A stretch of DNA of 64,000 nucleotides from Candidatus Tectimicrobiota bacterium (lineage in GTDB: Bacteria; Tectomicrobia; Entotheonellia; Entotheonellales; Entotheonellaceae), in the NCBI GenBank assembly GCA_026005175.1, contig BPKO01000004.1, positions 248,001 through 312,000 on the forward strand. The letters run 5' to 3'. This document shows, one piece after another, positions 40,822 through 52,034 of the stretch (positions are counted from its first letter, which is position 1; each line of letters opens with the position of its first letter). The notes beneath the pieces were generated by a model. It saw only the letters and a list, made by a program, of their open reading frames with translations. It was not told where the DNA came from and did no database searches. Position numbers and translations under genes: made by a program.

Positions 40822-43372
40822 ACTGGATCGCCTCCACCACGGGAACGCGTGCCGCCTGCTGCGCCGGCCGCCAGCTGGCGGCCAGGGTGGCCGCCACCAG
40901 AAGGACGAAGGCGGCAGCGGCAAACCATCCCGGCACGGTCAGCTGCAGCGTCCAGCCAAACACCTGGCGATTGATGACGTAAATAAGAATCAGGGCCAGG
41001 AAGAAGCCAGCCACCAGGCCGCTGCTGCCGCCCACCACCCCCATCAGCCCCCCTTCCAGCAGCACCATGCGCGCCAGGCGCTGCCGTGTCGCCCCCACGG
41101 CGCGCAGCACCCCCAGCTCGCGGGTGCGCTCCAGGATGGCCGCCGACAGGGCGGTGGTCACCCCGAGCAGGGCCACGGCAATGGCGATGATCTCCAGGGC
41201 GTACGTGACCCAGAAGGGCTGCGCCACCAGCTCCAGCACCCGCTCTTTGAACTTGCCGCGGGTCAGCACGTAAAGCGGGTAGCGGCCGGCAAAGTGGCGC
41301 TGGATGCGCTGCGCCACCTCGTCGAGGTCGGCCCCCGGCGCCACGAAGACGCCAAAGGCATCGACTTGCGGGTCGTCCCAAAAGGCAACGTAGGTGCGGC
41401 GGTTCATGGTGATGGTGCCGCGCTCCGAGGAGTAGTCGATGACCACGCCGGCAATGGCAAAGCGCTGCGGCCCGCGCGGGGTAGGCAGCACCAGGGTGTC
41501 GCCCACCCCAAGGCGGTAGCGGCGGCTGAAGTTCTCCGACACCAGCACCGCCTGCGCCTCGAGCACCTGGCGCATCGCCGCCTGGGGATCGCCGGCGGCA
41601 AAGGGATAGGTGCCGTAGCGCGCGTAGACGTCGAAGTCCACCGCCACCAGCAGCACGGGGTCGCCCCGGTACGTGATGTCGAGGGCGCGCGCGCTGTCGA
41701 CGTCGCGCACCCCGTCGAGGCGCAGCAGCTCGTCGCGCAAGGCGTGCGGCAGGGAAAGGCCACTGCGCTCGCCGCCGGGCGAGGCCTGGTGCACCAGCAA
41801 ATCGGCGCGCAGCGTCTGCTCTACCCAAGTGTAAACGGTGCGCTTGAAGCTCTGGATCATGATGGCGACGCTGATCATCATGGCAAAGCTGGTAAGCAAG
41901 GCCGCGGTGGCCACCGTGGTGCGGCGCAAGGCGTAGCGCAGGTTGTCGAGCGCCAGCAAGCCCTCCACACCGCCGCCGCGCAGCAGCAGCGGCCGCGCCA
42001 CCCCCAGCGCCCGCAGCAGCAGCGGCACCAGGCAGGAAAGCCCCAGCACCAGGGCCAGGCAGGCCAGATAGCCAAAGAGCGCCACCTCGCCCAGCGGCGG
42101 CAGCTGCGACAGGCCGTAGGCGGCGGCCAGCAGCCCCAGGCCCACCAGGGTCACCGGCCACACCGGCGCCTGGCGCGGCGTGTAGACGCCGCGCTGCTGC
42201 AGGGCGTCGAGGGGCGCCACGCGCAGGGCCTCGCGCACCGGCCAGGCCGCCGCCCCCAGGGTGGTGCCCAACCCCAGGGCCACCCCGGCCAGGGCGGTGC
42301 CCGGGGTGAGCACCAGGCGGTCGAGGTGCTCGCGCAGGAAGAGGGCGGTGATCGCCGGCGCCACCAGCCACAGCGCCAGGCGCGCCAGGAGCAAGCCCAG
42401 GCCCACGCCGGCCACGGACCCCACTGCGCCCAGGAGCAAGGCCTCGCCCAGGATGAGGCGCCGCAGGCGCCGGCGCGCCACCCCCAGGGCGCGCAGGATG
42501 CCCAGCTCGCGGCGGCGCTGCACCACGGCGCTGGTGGTGCTGTTGTAAATGAGGAACAAGCCGACGATGAGGGCGATGAGGCTCAGCGCCGTCAGGTTGA
42601 CGTGGAACGAGCGCAGCATTTTCTCCACCGTGCGGTTGCGCGCCTGCGGCCGCCGCACCTGTACCCCCGGCCCCAGACGCTGCTGCAGGGCGGCCTGCAG
42701 GGCGTCCAGAGGAAAGCCCGCCTGCGGCACCACGTCGATGCGGTCCAGGCGCCCCAGGCGGTGAAAGAGCAGCTGCGCGGCGGCGATGTCCATGACGGCA
42801 AAGTGGCCGCCCAGCGCCTCGGCAGCGCCGGTGGGCCGCAGCAAGCCGCGCACCACCAGCCGCCGCGTGCCCTGCGCCGTGTGCACGTGCACCGGGTCCC
42901 CCAGGCGCAGGCCGTAGCGGCGGGCAAAGCGGGTACTTAGCACGAGGGCGTCGGGCTGGGTGAGCAGGGCCAGGGGATCGCGGCGGTCGGTCTCCTGCCA
43001 GGCAAAGGTATAGTCGCGCACCGCGCGGTCGGTGACCAGGTCGATGCCGGCCACCAGCAGCGGCGCGCCCTCCGCTTCCTGCACCAGCACGTCGGCCAGC
43101 ACCAGCGGCGCGGCCGCCGCCACCCCCGGGGTGCGGCGCACCACGGTGAGCAGCCTTTCGTCGATGGGTGCCCCGTAGCCGGTGATCTCCAGGCTGGCGC
43201 GGCCGGCAATGGCGTCGACGGTGCGGGCAAAGGCGCGCAGGGTGCTCACGTTGGTCACCCGCACGGCGACGAAGACCGCCACCCCCAGGGCAATGCCGGC
43301 GGCTGCCAGCACGACGCGCCCGCGGTGCTGGCGCACGTGCGGAAGGCTGATCAAGCGCCACAGCGCCCACAT
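40814..43372 (-). CDS. FtsX-like ABC transporter permease
   Basis: 852 aa with two FtsX-like permease regions (GLFLIYNSTTSAVVQRRRELGILRALG; VTTALSAAILERTRELGVLRAVGATR). Confidence 0.9.
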   Translation of the reverse strand: MWALWRLISLPHVRQHRGRVVLAAAGIALGVAVFVAVRVTNVSTLRAFARTVDAIAGRASLEITGYGAPIDERLLTVVRRTPGVAAAAPLVLADVLVQEAEGAPLLVAGIDLVTDRAVRDYTFAWQETDRRDPLALLTQPDALVLSTRFARRYGLRLGDPVHVHTAQGTRRLVVRGLLRPTGAAEALGGHFAVMDIAAAQLLFHRLGRLDRIDVVPQAGFPLDALQAALQQRLGPGVQVRRPQARNRTVEKMLRSFHVNLTALSLIALIVGLFLIYNSTTSAVVQRRRELGILRALGVARRRLRRLILGEALLLGAVGSVAGVGLGLLLARLALWLVAPAITALFLREHLDRLVLTPGTALAGVALGLGTTLGAAAWPVREALRVAPLDALQQRGVYTPRQAPVWPVTLVGLGLLAAAYGLSQLPPLGEVALFGYLACLALVLGLSCLVPLLLRALGVARPLLLRGGGVEGLLALDNLRYALRRTTVATAALLTSFAMMISVAIMIQSFKRTVYTWVEQTLRADLLVHQASPGGERSGLSLPHALRDELLRLDGVRDVDSARALDITYRGDPVLLVAVDFDVYARYGTYPFAAGDPQAAMRQVLEAQAVLVSENFSRRYRLGVGDTLVLPTPRGPQRFAIAGVVIDYSSERGTITMNRRTYVAFWDDPQVDAFGVFVAPGADLDEVAQRIQRHFAGRYPLYVLTRGKFKERVLELVAQPFWVTYALEIIAIAVALLGVTTALSAAILERTRELGVLRAVGATRQRLARMVLLEGGLMGVVGGSSGLVAGFFLALILIYVINRQVFGWTLQLTVPGWFAAAAFVLLVAATLAASWRPAQQAARVPVVEAIQYE

Positions 43373-43376
43373 CGCC

Positions 43377-44069
<693 letters not shown>

Positions 44070-44088
44070 GCGCCTTCCTCCGGCCGCA

Positions 44089-45270
44089 TTACCATACTTC
44101 TCCGACGAGGCCCTTGAGGTAGCCGGTTTCGGGAATGGCCAGCACCTCGGGGTGGTGCAGGGCCTGGCCCAGGTGCTGGCGCACGATGAGCTGGCGCCGC
44201 GCGTCGGCAGCCGCTTCTGCCACCGTGGCCACGAAGCGCGCCCGCTCAATATAATAGGAACAGGTAAACGTGAGCAACACCCCGCCCGGGCGCAGCAGCT
44301 TCAGCGCGCGCAGGTTGATCTCCTTGTAGCCGCTGAGCGCCTTGTCGACGGCAGCGCGGTGCTGGGTGAAAGAAGGCGGGTCGAGGATGACCACGTCGAA
44401 CTGGCGCCCCTCGGCCACCAGCTGCCGCAGGCGGTCAAAGGCGTTGGCGGCTTCAAAGCGGCAGACGTGTGCCAGGCGGTTGAGTTCGGCGTGGTGGCGG
44501 GCCAGGGCGAGGGCCGCCTCTGACACCTCCAGCCCCAGCACCTCACCGGCGCCGGCTGCCGCGGCGTGCAGGGCAAAGGCGCCCGTGTAGCAAAAGGCGT
44601 CGAGCACCGCCGCGCCCGCGGGCACCAGGGCACGCAGCGCCAGGTGGTTGTCCATCTGATCGAGGTAAAAGCCGGTTTTGTGCCCGGTGGCCACGTCGAC
44701 GTCAAAGGCCAGGCCGTGCTCGGCGATGCGCACCGTGGTGGGAAAGGGCGCCGAGAGAAAGCCGCTGTGTAGCGCCAGGCCGTCGTTGCGGCGGGCGCTG
44801 TGGTCGTTGCGGGCGTAGACGTGGGGGATGCCGGTGAGCTCTTGCAGCAGGCGCACCAGCTGCGCTTGCTGCAAGTCCATGGCCAGCGAGGTGCACTGCA
44901 GCACCAGCACCTCGGCGTAGCGGTCCACGGTGAGGCCGGGCAAGCCGTCGGCTTCGGCGTGCACCAGGCGCAGGGCGCTGGCGCCGGGGTAGAGGCGCTG
45001 GCGGCGCGCCAGGGCCCAGGCGAGGCGCCGGCGCAGCAGCGCTTCGTCCACCGCCTCGTGCGGGTCGCGGGTGAGGACGCGCAGGCGGATCTTGGAGCGG
45101 CCGTTGTAGTAGCCGCGCCCCAGGAACTGGCCGCGGCGGCTGTAGCAATCCACCACCGCGCCGTCTTCGAGCGCGCCCTGGGCGTCCACGATTTCTCCCT
45201 CGTAGACCCAGGGGTGGCCGCGGCGCTGGCGCGCCTCGCCGGCCTTGTTTACAATGACGCGGGCGAGCAT
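44089..45270 (-). CDS. Class I SAM-dependent rRNA (cytosine) methyltransferase, RlmI/YccW-like
   Basis: MLARVIVNKAGEARQRRGHPWVYEGEI...VLDAFCYTGAFALHAAAAGAGEVLGLE...VVILDPPSFTQHR...TFTCSYYI. Confidence 0.88.
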   Translation of the reverse strand: MLARVIVNKAGEARQRRGHPWVYEGEIVDAQGALEDGAVVDCYSRRGQFLGRGYYNGRSKIRLRVLTRDPHEAVDEALLRRRLAWALARRQRLYPGASALRLVHAEADGLPGLTVDRYAEVLVLQCTSLAMDLQQAQLVRLLQELTGIPHVYARNDHSARRNDGLALHSGFLSAPFPTTVRIAEHGLAFDVDVATGHKTGFYLDQMDNHLALRALVPAGAAVLDAFCYTGAFALHAAAAGAGEVLGLEVSEAALALARHHAELNRLAHVCRFEAANAFDRLRQLVAEGRQFDVVILDPPSFTQHRAAVDKALSGYKEINLRALKLLRPGGVLLTFTCSYYIERARFVATVAEAAADARRQLIVRQHLGQALHHPEVLAIPETGYLKGLVGEVW

Positions 45271-45336
45271 GCTTGCCGTGCTCCTCTGCCGGTGGTTACG
45301 ATTATAGCCAAGCCTGAGCTGGGCGGAGGAAGGGCC

Positions 45337-46647
45337 ATGGCCGTAGAGCTGGAAACCATCGTGTCGCTGTGCAAGCGGCGCGGCTTTATTTTCCAAAGCA
45401 GCGAGATTTACGGGGGTCTGGGCGGGGCCTGGGACTACGGCCCGCTGGGGGTGGAGCTGAAAAAGAACCTCAAGTGCGCCTGGTGGCGCGACAACGTGTA
45501 TGCCCGCGACGACATGGAAGGGCTCGATGCCGCCATCCTCATGCACCCCCGGGTGTGGGAGGCCTCGGGCCACGTGGCCGGCTTTACCGATCCGCTGGTC
45601 GACTGCAAGCAGTGCAAGAAGCGCTTTCGCGCCGACCACGTCAGCGGGCCGGGCTGCCCCGAGTGCGGCGGCGAGCTCACCGAGCCGCGCGCAGTTCAAT
45701 TTGATGTTCAAGACCTATCGTCGGCCCGGTGGAGCGAGAGAAGCGGCCCTTGTCTACCTGCGGCCGGAGACGGCACAGGGGATTTTCGTCAACTTTCCAG
45801 AACGTGCTCGACTCGACGCGCGGCGAAGCTGCCCTTCGGCATCGCGCAGATCGGCAAAGCCTTCCGCAACGAAATCACGCCGCGCCATTTCACGTTTCGC
45901 ACGCGCGAGTTCGAGCAGATGGAGATCGAGTACTTCGTGCCCCCCGCGAGCGCCGACGAGTGGTTCGACTACTGGGTGAAGGAGCGGTACAGATGGTACT
46001 TAAAATACGGAATGCGACCAGACCACCTGCGCTTGCGCCAGCACGGCCCCGAAGAGCTGGCCCACTACGCCCGCGCCACGTACGACGTCGAGTACCGCTT
46101 TCCTATGGGCTGGCTGGAGCTCGAGGGCATTGCCCACCGCGGCGACTTCGACCTCAAAGCCCACGCCCAGGCCAGTGGCCGCAACCTGACCTACTTCGAT
46201 GACCGCACCCGGGAGCGCTACTTCCCTTACGTCATCGAACCCTCCGCAGGGGTGGACCGCGCCGCCCTGGCTTTTCTCGTCGACGCCTACCGCGAAGAGG
46301 AAGTGCGCGGCCGGCGGCGGGTGGTGCTGCGCCTGCACCCGGCCCTGGCGCCCATCAAAGTGGCGGTCTTGCCGCTGCTGCGCAACCGCGCCGAGGTAGT
46401 GGAGCTGGCGCGCAAGCTCTACGCCGACCTGCGCCGCCGCTTTCCCGCCGACTACAACGACACCGGCGCCATCGGCAAGCTCTACGCCCGCCAGGACGAG
46501 GTGGGCACTCCCTTCTGCGTCACCGTGGACGTGCAGACCCTGGAAGACCACCAGGTGACGGTGCGCGACCGCGACACCACCGAGCAGGTGCGCCTGGCCC
46601 TCGACCAGGTGGTGGCCTACTTGCAAGACAAGCTAGCAGTAGATTAG
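45337..46647 (+). CDS. glyS: Glycyl-tRNA synthetase (dimeric type), with frameshifts clustered at about 45690-45830
   Basis: [84 protein letters not shown]-terminal anticodon-binding region. Confidence 0.9.
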   Translation: MAVELETIVSLCKRRGFIFQSSEIYGGLGGAWDYGPLGVELKKNLKCAWWRDNVYARDDMEGLDAAILMHPRVWEASGHVAGFTDPLVDCKQCKKRFRADHVSGPGCPECGGELTEPRAVQFDVQDLSSARWSERSGPCLPAAGDGTGDFRQLSRTCSTRRAAKLPFGIAQIGKAFRNEITPRHFTFRTREFEQMEIEYFVPPASADEWFDYWVKERYRWYLKYGMRPDHLRLRQHGPEELAHYARATYDVEYRFPMGWLELEGIAHRGDFDLKAHAQASGRNLTYFDDRTRERYFPYVIEPSAGVDRAALAFLVDAYREEEVRGRRRVVLRLHPALAPIKVAVLPLLRNRAEVVELARKLYADLRRRFPADYNDTGAIGKLYARQDEVGTPFCVTVDVQTLEDHQVTVRDRDTTEQVRLALDQVVAYLQDKLAVD

Positions 46648-46651
46648 CACC

Positions 46652-47065
46652 GTGCGCGTGCTTCGCGTGGTGGCCGGGCTGCTGCAGCGCGGCGGCGCCT
46701 TGCTGGTGTGCCAGCGCCGGCCCGATGCCGCCTTCCCCCTGCTATGGGAGTTCCCGGGCGGCAAGGTGCGGCCGGGCGAGACCGACGAAGCGGCACTGCG
46801 CCGCGAGCTGCGCGAGGAGCTGGGCATCGCGGCGCGCATCGGACCGCTGCTCTACCACACCCGCCACGCCTACCCCGGGCTTTACGAAGTCGACTTGCGC
46901 TTTTTTGCCGTGCTTTCCTTTTGCGGCGAGCCGCGCAACCTGGCCTTTGCCCAGATCCGCTGGCTGCCGCCGGCCGCTCTTGCCGCTTTGCCCTTTCTGG
47001 CCGCCGACGCCGAGCTCATCGCCTTGCTACAAGAAGGCCGCCTCTCCCTGCCGCCTCAGGCGTAG
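46652..47065 (+). CDS. Nudix (MutT-like) NTP pyrophosphohydrolase
   Basis: LLWEFPGGKVRPGETDEAALRRELREELGI Nudix box. Confidence 0.92.
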   Translation: MRVLRVVAGLLQRGGALLVCQRRPDAAFPLLWEFPGGKVRPGETDEAALRRELREELGIAARIGPLLYHTRHAYPGLYEVDLRFFAVLSFCGEPRNLAFAQIRWLPPAALAALPFLAADAELIALLQEGRLSLPPQA

Positions 47066-47664
47066 CGCTGCTCGCGCCAGGGGTCGCCGTAGGGGTGGTA
47101 GCCGCGCTGTTCCCAGTAGCCGGGGCGCTCGTGCGCCAGAAACTCCAGGGCGCAGACCCACTTGACGCTTTTCCAGCCGTAGAGATGCGGCACCACCAGG
47201 CGCAGCGGGTAGCCGTGTGCCGGCGGCAAGTCGGCGCCGTTGCGCCGCCAGGCCAGCAGCACCTCGGGGCGTTGCAGGTCGGCCAGCGGCAAGCTGGCAC
47301 TGTAGCCGTTGGCGCTGTGCACCAGCACGTGGCGCGCTTCAGGCGCCAGGGGAAGCGCTGCCAGCACGTCGGCGCAGCGCACCCCTTCCCACAGATTGTC
47401 AAGGACGCTCCACGCCGAGACGCAGTGGAGGTCGGCGCGCACGCGCACCACGGGAAAGCGCCCGCCGGCGGTAAGCTCGCCATAGGTGAGCTGCGCCTCC
47501 GCCGCCACCAGGCCAAAAAGGCGCAGGCGCCAGCGCGGCGGGTCAAAGGGCGGAATAGGGCCCACGTGCAGCACCGGCAGGGTGGTGGCCAGGCGCTGCC
47601 CCGGCGGCAGCCGCTGGCGCAAGGCCAGGGTGGCGTCGATTTTGCGCTGCAGCCAGCGCCACAT
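47056..47664 (-). CDS. Sulfite oxidase-like molybdopterin oxidoreductase
   Basis: VRADLHCVSAWSVLDNLWEGV...LVHSANGYSASLPLADL...HGYPLRLVVPHLYGWKSVKWVCALEF. Confidence 0.85.
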   Translation of the reverse strand: MWRWLQRKIDATLALRQRLPPGQRLATTLPVLHVGPIPPFDPPRWRLRLFGLVAAEAQLTYGELTAGGRFPVVRVRADLHCVSAWSVLDNLWEGVRCADVLAALPLAPEARHVLVHSANGYSASLPLADLQRPEVLLAWRRNGADLPPAHGYPLRLVVPHLYGWKSVKWVCALEFLAHERPGYWEQRGYHPYGDPWREQRYA

Positions 47665-47748
47665 GGCTCCTCCGCAGGCGGTTGGCAAACTCGCGTGGCT
47701 AGCGTACCATAGCGGCGGCTCCCTGTCACGGCAAAGGAGGACGCCCCG

Positions 47749-48267
47749 ATGGACGTGTCGCTGGCCACCGCCCTGGCTTCTCTCACCACCGGCATTTACG
47801 TGCTCACCGCGCGCGCCGGCGGGGTGCAGCACGGCATGAGCGCTTCCTGGGCGACCCAGGTGTCGGGCGAGCCGGTGCTGGTCATGGCCGCCGTCGACCG
47901 CCAGCACCTGACGCACCGGCTCGTCCTGGACAGCGGCGCCTTTGGCCTCAACGTGGTGGGCCATCGCAGCCGGCACCTGGAGGACTACTTCTACAGCGCC
48001 CGCGCCCGCCACCCCGACAACCTCGCGCCGTTTGCCCTGGAGACGGCGGCAACCGGCACGCCGCTGCTGGCCGACGCCCTGGCCTCGCTCGACTGCCGCC
48101 TGGTGGCGCACTACCCTGCCGGCGACCACACCCTCTTTGTCGGCGAGGTGGTGGCGGTGCGGGTGCGCCAGGCCGACCGCCCGCTCACCAGCCAGGACTT
48201 GCCCTACGTCTACCTGGGCGGCAAGGTGCTCTTCGACCAGGCCAGCCGGCGGCCGCTTGCGCCCTAA
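47749..48267 (+). CDS. Flavin reductase-like domain protein
   Basis: TTGIYVLTARAGGVQHGMSASWATQVSGEPVLVMAAVD...FGLNVV. Confidence 0.85.
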   Translation: MDVSLATALASLTTGIYVLTARAGGVQHGMSASWATQVSGEPVLVMAAVDRQHLTHRLVLDSGAFGLNVVGHRSRHLEDYFYSARARHPDNLAPFALETAATGTPLLADALASLDCRLVAHYPAGDHTLFVGEVVAVRVRQADRPLTSQDLPYVYLGGKVLFDQASRRPLAP

Positions 48268-49271
48268 CCTGCCAGGCGCTGGCGTAGCTCGGCGATGGTG
48301 TACTGGCCTGGGGGCTGCTGCGCGGCCGCCGCCGCCTTGACCAGCTCCAGCAGCAGGCGGTTGTATGGCGTGGGCACCCCGTACTGCTGCCCCAGGCACA
48401 CGATCTCGCCGTTGAAGAAGTCGGCCTCGACCACGCCCCGGCGGTGGTAGAGGTCCTGCCACATGGAGGCGTAGCCCATGAGCTCGGGGTCCTTGGGCAC
48501 CTCGGGCACTTCCTCGAGGCGGCGCAGCTCGGCAATGCGCGCCGCGATCGACCCCATCCCCGGCGGGCCCTCGACGGCGATGCCGGCCGCCTGCAGCACG
48601 CGCAGCCCTTCCTCGCACACTTCGGCCATCCACAGCCGCGCCTCGGGGTGGGCGCGCGCTTCCTGGCTGCCCAGGCCGGTGAGAGCCATGGTGGCGTTGT
48701 TGAGGTTGTGCAGCAGCTTGTTCCACTTGTGGCGCATGATGTGGGGCGTGGTGTACACGGTGAGGTCGGTCTTGTCGAAAGCGGCCGCCACCGCCTGCGC
48801 CTCCGGGGTCAGCCCTTCAGGGTAAGCGCCCATGCCCAGCGGCCCGTTGCCGGTCTGCACCACCACGCCGGGGGTGAGGCACTTGGCGCCAATGAGCACC
48901 ATGACGCCATGGACGCGGGAAAAGAAGCGCGCCGCCACCTCCTCGTTGCGCACCCCGTTCTGGGCGCAAAAAACGGGCAGGTCGAGGTCGGTGGCCTGGC
49001 GCAGCTCGCGCACCGCTGCCTCGGTGTGGAACGACTTGACGCACAGGAAAATCACGTCTCCGGGGCGAAAGGCCACCTCACGGGCGTGCGGCACCGCCGG
49101 GAGGCGCAGGGTGTGGTTGCCGTGCACGCCGCGCAGCTGCAAGCCGTGGCGGTTGATGGCCGCCACCTGCTCGGGGATCTTGTCAATGAGCACCACCTCG
49201 TAGCCGGCCTTGGCCAGCTGGCCGCCGAGCACCCCGCCCAGGGCGCCGGCCCCGCAGATGACAAAGCGCAT
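48264..49271 (-). CDS. 2-dehydropantoate 2-reductase family protein
   Basis: MRFVICGAGALGGVLGGQLAKAGYEVVLID...VKSFHTEAAVREL...KWNKLLHNLNNATMAL. Confidence 0.88.
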   Translation of the reverse strand: MRFVICGAGALGGVLGGQLAKAGYEVVLIDKIPEQVAAINRHGLQLRGVHGNHTLRLPAVPHAREVAFRPGDVIFLCVKSFHTEAAVRELRQATDLDLPVFCAQNGVRNEEVAARFFSRVHGVMVLIGAKCLTPGVVVQTGNGPLGMGAYPEGLTPEAQAVAAAFDKTDLTVYTTPHIMRHKWNKLLHNLNNATMALTGLGSQEARAHPEARLWMAEVCEEGLRVLQAAGIAVEGPPGMGSIAARIAELRRLEEVPEVPKDPELMGYASMWQDLYHRRGVVEADFFNGEIVCLGQQYGVPTPYNRLLLELVKAAAAAQQPPGQYTIAELRQRLAG

Positions 49272-49304
49272 CGCCTCTCCTCCTCGCTGCCCGGCAGCGG
49301 CCGC

Positions 49305-50045
49305 TCAGGACGCCGGCAGCTGCCGCACGAAGTCGATGATTGCCTGCCGGTACGCGCCGGCGTGGGTGGCCAAAATGGCGTGCCCGCCGCCGACAAACGG
49401 CACCAGTGTGGCACGTGGTAAGGCGGCGTGCAAGCGCTGCGCTTCGGCAAAGGGCACCTCGGCGTCGGCGGTGCCGTGCAGGATGAGCGCCGGCGCCGTG
49501 ATCTCCCCCAGCCGCGCCGCCAGGGCGTCGCCGTGGCGGTAGTACGCAAGGTAAGTTTGCAGCGCCCCGGCCAGCGGCGCCTGCGGGGGCAGCAGCGCCT
49601 CGAGCTGCGCCAGCCCCGCTGCTCCCAGGGAGGCCAGCAGGGCGGCCAGGGCCGGCGGCGGCCGCAGCGTCTGCACCGCGGTGCTGGCCAGGATAAGCCC
49701 CAGGACGCGCTGCGGGCAGTCCAGCGCCGCCTGCAGCACCAGCGGGCCGCCGGCCGAAACGCCCATGAGCACGGCGCGTGGCACCGCCAGGTGGTCGAGG
49801 AGGGCAAAGAGGTCGGCGACGAAGGTGGCGAAGTGGTAGCCCGCCGGGGGCGCTTCCGAGGCGCCGGCCGCACGGCGGTCAAAGGCAATGACGCGGGCGT
49901 GGCGGGCCAGGGCCGGCAGGTGGATCTGGCGGAAGCGGGCGCTGCCTTGGCCGCCGCCCAGGCCGCCGTGCACGAAAAGCAGCGGCACCCCGCAGCCTGC
50001 CACCTCGTAGTACATGCGAAAGCCGTTGATCTGCGCGTAAGGCAT
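49305..50045 (-). CDS. Alpha/beta hydrolase
   Basis: MPYAQINGFRMYYEVAGCGVPLLFVHGGLGGGQG...VLMGVSAGGPLVLQ. Confidence 0.88.
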   Translation of the reverse strand: MPYAQINGFRMYYEVAGCGVPLLFVHGGLGGGQGSARFRQIHLPALARHARVIAFDRRAAGASEAPPAGYHFATFVADLFALLDHLAVPRAVLMGVSAGGPLVLQAALDCPQRVLGLILASTAVQTLRPPPALAALLASLGAAGLAQLEALLPPQAPLAGALQTYLAYYRHGDALAARLGEITAPALILHGTADAEVPFAEAQRLHAALPRATLVPFVGGGHAILATHAGAYRQAIIDFVRQLPAS

Positions 50046-50492
50046 GCGGCGATTATACCACGCCACTCTGGCAAGCGGCGCCGGCAGCCCTTAGCGCAAG
50101 CGCCCCCCGCCGTGGGTGAAGTCGCTCTCTACCCACATGAGCGGCGTGCCCGGCAGGCGCGGCTCGCCCCCCGCCCGGCTCGGCCAGCGCCCGGCCCGCG
50201 CGGCCAGGCGCCACCCCAGCCGCCAGAGAACGCCGGCCAGCCCCGCCGCCCTGCGCCACACAAGTACGTTCCCCACCCCTTGCCCTCCCCTTTGCCCAGA
50301 GGCCCGGCTTACAGCCTTGCAGGACAACATACCCCCGCGCGGCCTCCCTGGCGGTGATGCCGCTCACACGCCACCAGTTTCTGTGAATTTTTTACTTGAC
50401 GGCGTTTTTTTGCTTGTGTAGGAGAGGGGGGTGTGTTACAGGGCTGGATAGGCGGGTTTTGCGGCGGCGTCCCGTGCCTGGAGAGAAAAGGC

Positions 50493-52031
50493 ATGGCCAG
50501 GCGGTGGTGCTTTTTGCTCGTGGGCTTGCTGCTTGGGCTCGGCCTGGGGCGGCCGGCGGTGGCGCAGCGCGCCGAAGTGGAATACGCCAAGGGCATTGTC
50601 GCCTACGACCAGCGCGATTACTTAACGGCGCGCGACCACTTCCGCACCGTGGTGGCGCTTGAGCCGGCCCACGCCGACGGCTGGTTTTACCTGGGGCTGA
50701 CGCAGCTGCGCCTGGGGGAGGCTGCGGCGGCCGTCGAAGCGCTGGAGAAAGTGCGGCAGCTGGCGCCCGCGAAGCGCTACGTGCACCATCCCCTGGGGGT
50801 GGCTTACTTCCAGGCGCGCCGCTACCGCGAGGCCCTGGCGCAGTTTGAGGCGGCGGCGCGTTTTGATCCCAAGAAGGCCTCGACGCAGTTTTACCTGGGC
50901 TACACCCACTACCTGCTGCGGCACTACCGCCAGGCGCTGCCCTTTTTTGAGCGCGCCCGCGACCTGGATCCTGCCCTTGCCCCGGCGGCGCACTACTACC
51001 GGGGGCTGGTGCTTTTTGCCCTGGAAGACGACGCGGCGGCGCAAGAGGCCTTTGCGGCGGTGCGGGAAGCGGCGCCCGAGTCGCTGCTGGCGCAAAACGC
51101 CGAGCGCTACCTCGAGGCGCTGCGGCGCCGCGCCCGCCAGCAGCGGCTGCTGCAAGTCGAAGGGGTGGTGAGCTTTCAGCACGACGACAACGTCATCCTC
51201 GAGCCCAACGAGATCGAGATTGCCCGCCAGGCCGACCAGCGCATGGTCTTTGCCGCTCTGGGGCGGCTGCTGCCGCTGCGGCGGCCGCCGTGGCGCCTGG
51301 GCATCGAATACGCCCTGTTTCAGAGCAAGCACTTTCGCCTCGAGGACTTCGACATCCAGCAGCACCGCGGGCGGCTTTTTGCCCGCCGCAAGGGGTCGCG
51401 CTTGACCCTGGAGGCCAGCGCCGAGTACGCCTTTTCCCTGCTGGCCGGCGAGCGCTTCTTTGGTGCCTTCAGCGTGCAGCCGCAGGCCACGCTGTGGCAG
51501 AGCCGCCAGCTCTTTGCTACCTTTGGTGCTCGCTTTCGCCTGAGCGACTTTTTTATCGACTTGCCGCCCGAGCAGGACCCCAAGGTGCGCGACCGCGACG
51601 GCTGGACGGTGCGCGGCGGGGTGGACCAGTACGTCACGTTCTTGCAGCAGCGGGCTTACCTGCGCCTGGGCTATGCCTTTGAAGCCAGCCGCACCGAAGG
51701 CAGCGACTGGGAGTACGACAGCCACCAGGTGGCGCTGGGGCTGCACCTGCCGCTGTGGGGCGGCGTGGTGCTCGACGCCGAGGGGGCCTTCGCGCGGCGC
51801 GACTACCTGCACGTCAATTCTTTTGACGCCGATCCCCTGGCCATTCTTACCGCCGCGGATCGGCGCGCGCGGCAAGACGACCGCTTCACGGCGGCCGTGA
51901 CGCTGACGCGGGAGCTGGGGCGGTACTTTGTGCTCTCGGTGGCCTATGCCCACACCAGCAACCTCTCCAACCTGGCCTTTTTCGACTACCGCCGCAACAT
52001 CGTCACCGTGGCCCTCACCGGGAGGTACTGA
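50493..52031 (+). CDS. TPR-repeat exported protein with C-terminal beta-barrel-like region
   Basis: Signal peptide MARRWCFLLVGLLLGLGLGRPAVAQ; multiple TPRs; C-terminal alternating aromatic strands ending YRRNIVTVALTGRY. Confidence 0.8.
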   Translation: MARRWCFLLVGLLLGLGLGRPAVAQRAEVEYAKGIVAYDQRDYLTARDHFRTVVALEPAHADGWFYLGLTQLRLGEAAAAVEALEKVRQLAPAKRYVHHPLGVAYFQARRYREALAQFEAAARFDPKKASTQFYLGYTHYLLRHYRQALPFFERARDLDPALAPAAHYYRGLVLFALEDDAAAQEAFAAVREAAPESLLAQNAERYLEALRRRARQQRLLQVEGVVSFQHDDNVILEPNEIEIARQADQRMVFAALGRLLPLRRPPWRLGIEYALFQSKHFRLEDFDIQQHRGRLFARRKGSRLTLEASAEYAFSLLAGERFFGAFSVQPQATLWQSRQLFATFGARFRLSDFFIDLPPEQDPKVRDRDGWTVRGGVDQYVTFLQQRAYLRLGYAFEASRTEGSDWEYDSHQVALGLHLPLWGGVVLDAEGAFARRDYLHVNSFDADPLAILTAADRRARQDDRFTAAVTLTRELGRYFVLSVAYAHTSNLSNLAFFDYRRNIVTVALTGRY

Positions 52032-52034
52032 GCG

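Noticed and set aside
40818-43370. 850-aa alternate-frame ORF over the FtsX-like permease
   Set aside because: Gly/Ala/Arg-rich shadow frame; the overlapping ORF 40814-43372 has clear permease motifs.
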